64,000 bases of DNA from Rhizobium sp. WYCCWR10014 (GTDB lineage Bacteria; Pseudomonadota; Alphaproteobacteria; Rhizobiales; Rhizobiaceae), in the NCBI RefSeq assembly GCF_001657485.1, contig NZ_LXFU01000030.1:62001-126000 (forward strand), given 5' to 3'. Both the position numbers and the translations under genes were made by a program. This document shows, piece by piece, positions 62,599 to 64,000 of this stretch. Under the pieces are notes generated by a model. That model saw only the letters and a list, made by a program, of their open reading frames with translations. It did no database searches and was not told where the DNA came from. Each line of letters begins with the position of its first letter. Position 1 is the stretch's first letter.

Positions 62599-64000
62599 TC
62601 CGACATCCTCGCTGTGATGCGTGACCCGACCTGAGTCGCGCCGGCGGGTCTGCTGAAGGTTTCTGTCGCCGATGGCTTGAGGATTTCGTCCTTCGGACCG
62701 AACGCCACCATCTTTCCGTTCTGGATAACAGCAACCGTATCGACCGCCGCGAGAGCGCTGGGTCGATGGGCGATCACGATCGCGATGCCGCCGCGGGCGC
62801 GAACCGCCTTGATCGCCTGGGTGAGTGCCATCTCCCCCTCCCCATCGAGGTTCGAATTGGGTTCGTCCATGACGACGATGAAGGGATTGCGATAAAGTGC
62901 CCTTGCAAGGCCGATGCGCTGCCGCTGCCCGGCCGAAAGCGAAACGCCTTGAGGGCCCAAGGCTGTGCGATAGCCGTCCGGCATTCGCACGATCATCTCA
63001 TGAATGCCTGTCGTTTGGGCCGCGTCGACAATAGCACGGGCGTCGACCTCTGGTTCCAGCCGGGATATGTTTTCTTCGATCGTCGCATCCAGCAGCGCCA
63101 CATCCTGCGGCAGATATCCCACATGTTGACCGAGATCGGCGTCCGACCACTGCGTGAGTTCAGCATCGTCAAGCCTAACGCTGCCGCGAAGGGTCGGCCA
63201 GATGCCGGTCAGCGCGCGTGCGAGCGTCGTCTTGCCGCCGCCGCTTGGCCCTATGATACCGAGCGCCTGTCCCGCAGCGATCTCGAAACTGACTTCACTG
63301 AGCAGGACCCTTCCAGAGCCGGGAGCAGCCACGGTCATCTTCTCCACCTTCAGCGAGTGGGCAGGTGCAGGCAGTGTCATCGGAGGTACGGTTCCCGCCA
63401 GTGCTATGACCGTCTCCTTCAGCCGAATGAACGCGGTGCGGGCAGCAACAAAACTCTTCCAATTTCCAATGGCGAGATCGACGGGAGCAAGCGCGCGCGC
63501 CGAGGCAACCGAAGCGGCGATGATTGCGCCAGCCGATAGCTCGCCCTGGATCGTCAACCAGGCACCGAGACCGAGAACAGCCGACTGCAGGATCATCCGC
63601 AGCACACGGGATATGGCCCCAAATGTGCCGCTGATGTCATTCGTGCGGGTCTGTAGTTCGAGATGATCCTGATTGGCGCGGTTGAAACGATCCACCGCTC
63701 GTCCCGCAAATCCCATGGCCTTCAGGATGTCGGCGTTGCGGGCATTGGAATCGGCGATAGCATTGCGCTCTATTCCCGACCTGTGTGTGGCGCTTGCCAG
63801 CCGACGGGTCATGAGTTCCGTCGCGATCGTGAGCATGGAAAGGACGAAGGCGCCAGCGAAGGTGAGCGCACCCAGGTAGGGGTGAAGCATGTAGACGAAG
63901 ATCAGATAGAGGGGTACCCAAGGGAGGTCGAATAGGGCGACTGGGCCTTGGCCACCGAGGAAAGCTCGAACCGTATCGACATCGCGCCCGCGCTCCAGAG
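62595..64000 (-). CDS. type I secretion ABC exporter (5' end outside window)
   Basis: The C-terminal about 468 residues of a PrtD/HlyB-like exporter. The visible part starts with the last membrane helices (VRAFLGGQG, ALFDLPWVPLYLIFVYMLHP) and continues with the ATPase: Walker A GPSGGGKTT, signature LSAGQRQRIGLAR, Walker B VVMDEPNSNLD, H-loop IVIAHRPSALAA. The DEPNSNLD Walker B sequence is typical of the PrtD group that exports RTX proteins. The start and N-terminus lie beyond base 64000. Its stop overlaps the start of the RTX gene as ATGA. Confidence 0.93.
   Translation of the reverse strand, partial: LERGRDVDTVRAFLGGQGPVALFDLPWVPLYLIFVYMLHPYLGALTFAGAFVLSMLTIATELMTRRLASATHRSGIERNAIADSNARNADILKAMGFAGRAVDRFNRANQDHLELQTRTNDISGTFGAISRVLRMILQSAVLGLGAWLTIQGELSAGAIIAASVASARALAPVDLAIGNWKSFVAARTAFIRLKETVIALAGTVPPMTLPAPAHSLKVEKMTVAAPGSGRVLLSEVSFEIAAGQALGIIGPSGGGKTTLARALTGIWPTLRGSVRLDDAELTQWSDADLGQHVGYLPQDVALLDATIEENISRLEPEVDARAIVDAAQTTGIHEMIVRMPDGYRTALGPQGVSLSAGQRQRIGLARALYRNPFIVVMDEPNSNLDGEGEMALTQAIKAVRARGGIAIVIAHRPSALAAVDTVAVIQNGKMVAFGPKDEILKPSATETFSRPAGATQVGSRITARMSE

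Overview
The window looks like part of a replicon (chromosome, chromid or large plasmid) of a Rhizobiaceae bacterium, most likely Rhizobium or a close relative. The evidence is the high-GC alphaproteobacterial coding style, the imuA-imuB-dnaE2 mutagenesis cassette with a GTTC-N7-GTTC LexA box, three HWE-type sensor kinases (one with a LOV photosensor), an EcfG-like sigma factor, DUF982, and an RTX/type I secretion locus. No rRNA, tRNA, CRISPR array, intact insertion sequence or replication origin was seen. All assignments come from reading the sequence and recalled family knowledge; no database search was run.

Layout. 0.4-9.4 kb: small proteins, a VOC protein, a stress-type operon (zinc alcohol dehydrogenase, SDR, small ORF, PHB-depolymerase-like esterase), DUF982, then a LOV-HWE kinase and a PAS-HWE kinase in divergent orientation. 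9.6-18.1 kb: DNA damage block: SRAP (YedK/HMCES type) with an unknown upstream gene behind a LexA box, imuA-imuB-dnaE2 behind a second LexA box, and a divergent Cys-rich small protein followed by dinB. 18.3-20.3 kb: DUF2231 membrane protein plus PQQ-type sorbosone dehydrogenase. 20.5-29.6 kb: a tightly overlapping four-gene glycan locus in which every gene starts with a glycosyltransferase and three are fused to another enzyme (UDP-galactopyranose mutase; Gfo/Idh/MocA plus MDR oxidoreductase; GH1-like domain). 29.7-39.5 kb: general-stress block (SDR, DUF892 ferritin-like, HWE kinase, frameshifted DUF4142 gene, small membrane proteins, response regulator, EcfG-like sigma factor, CGNR regulator with divergent EamA exporter, DUF1469/DUF3618 envelope operon). 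39.7-45.4 kb: TetR/GST pair, a decayed hydrolase, GH15 enzyme, small KTSC-like protein, a region with tandem terminators, metallophosphoesterase. 45.9-53.9 kb: MCP and a LacI-controlled sugar ABC operon carrying an MBL-fold lactonase-like gene. 54.0-64.0 kb: a cyclase remnant, an AttH/CrtC-like protein with an FtsX/LolD-type ABC transporter, and a type I secretion operon (HlyD, RTX protein, ABC exporter cut by the window edge).

Main inference. Ten copies of the alphaproteobacterial EcfG promoter pattern (GGAAC-N17-GTT, one with N18) lie upstream of genes here, including the sigma factor gene itself. Together with three HWE kinases and a REC-only response regulator this suggests that much of the window is a general stress response regulon with local control. 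The glycan locus is the most unusual coding region.
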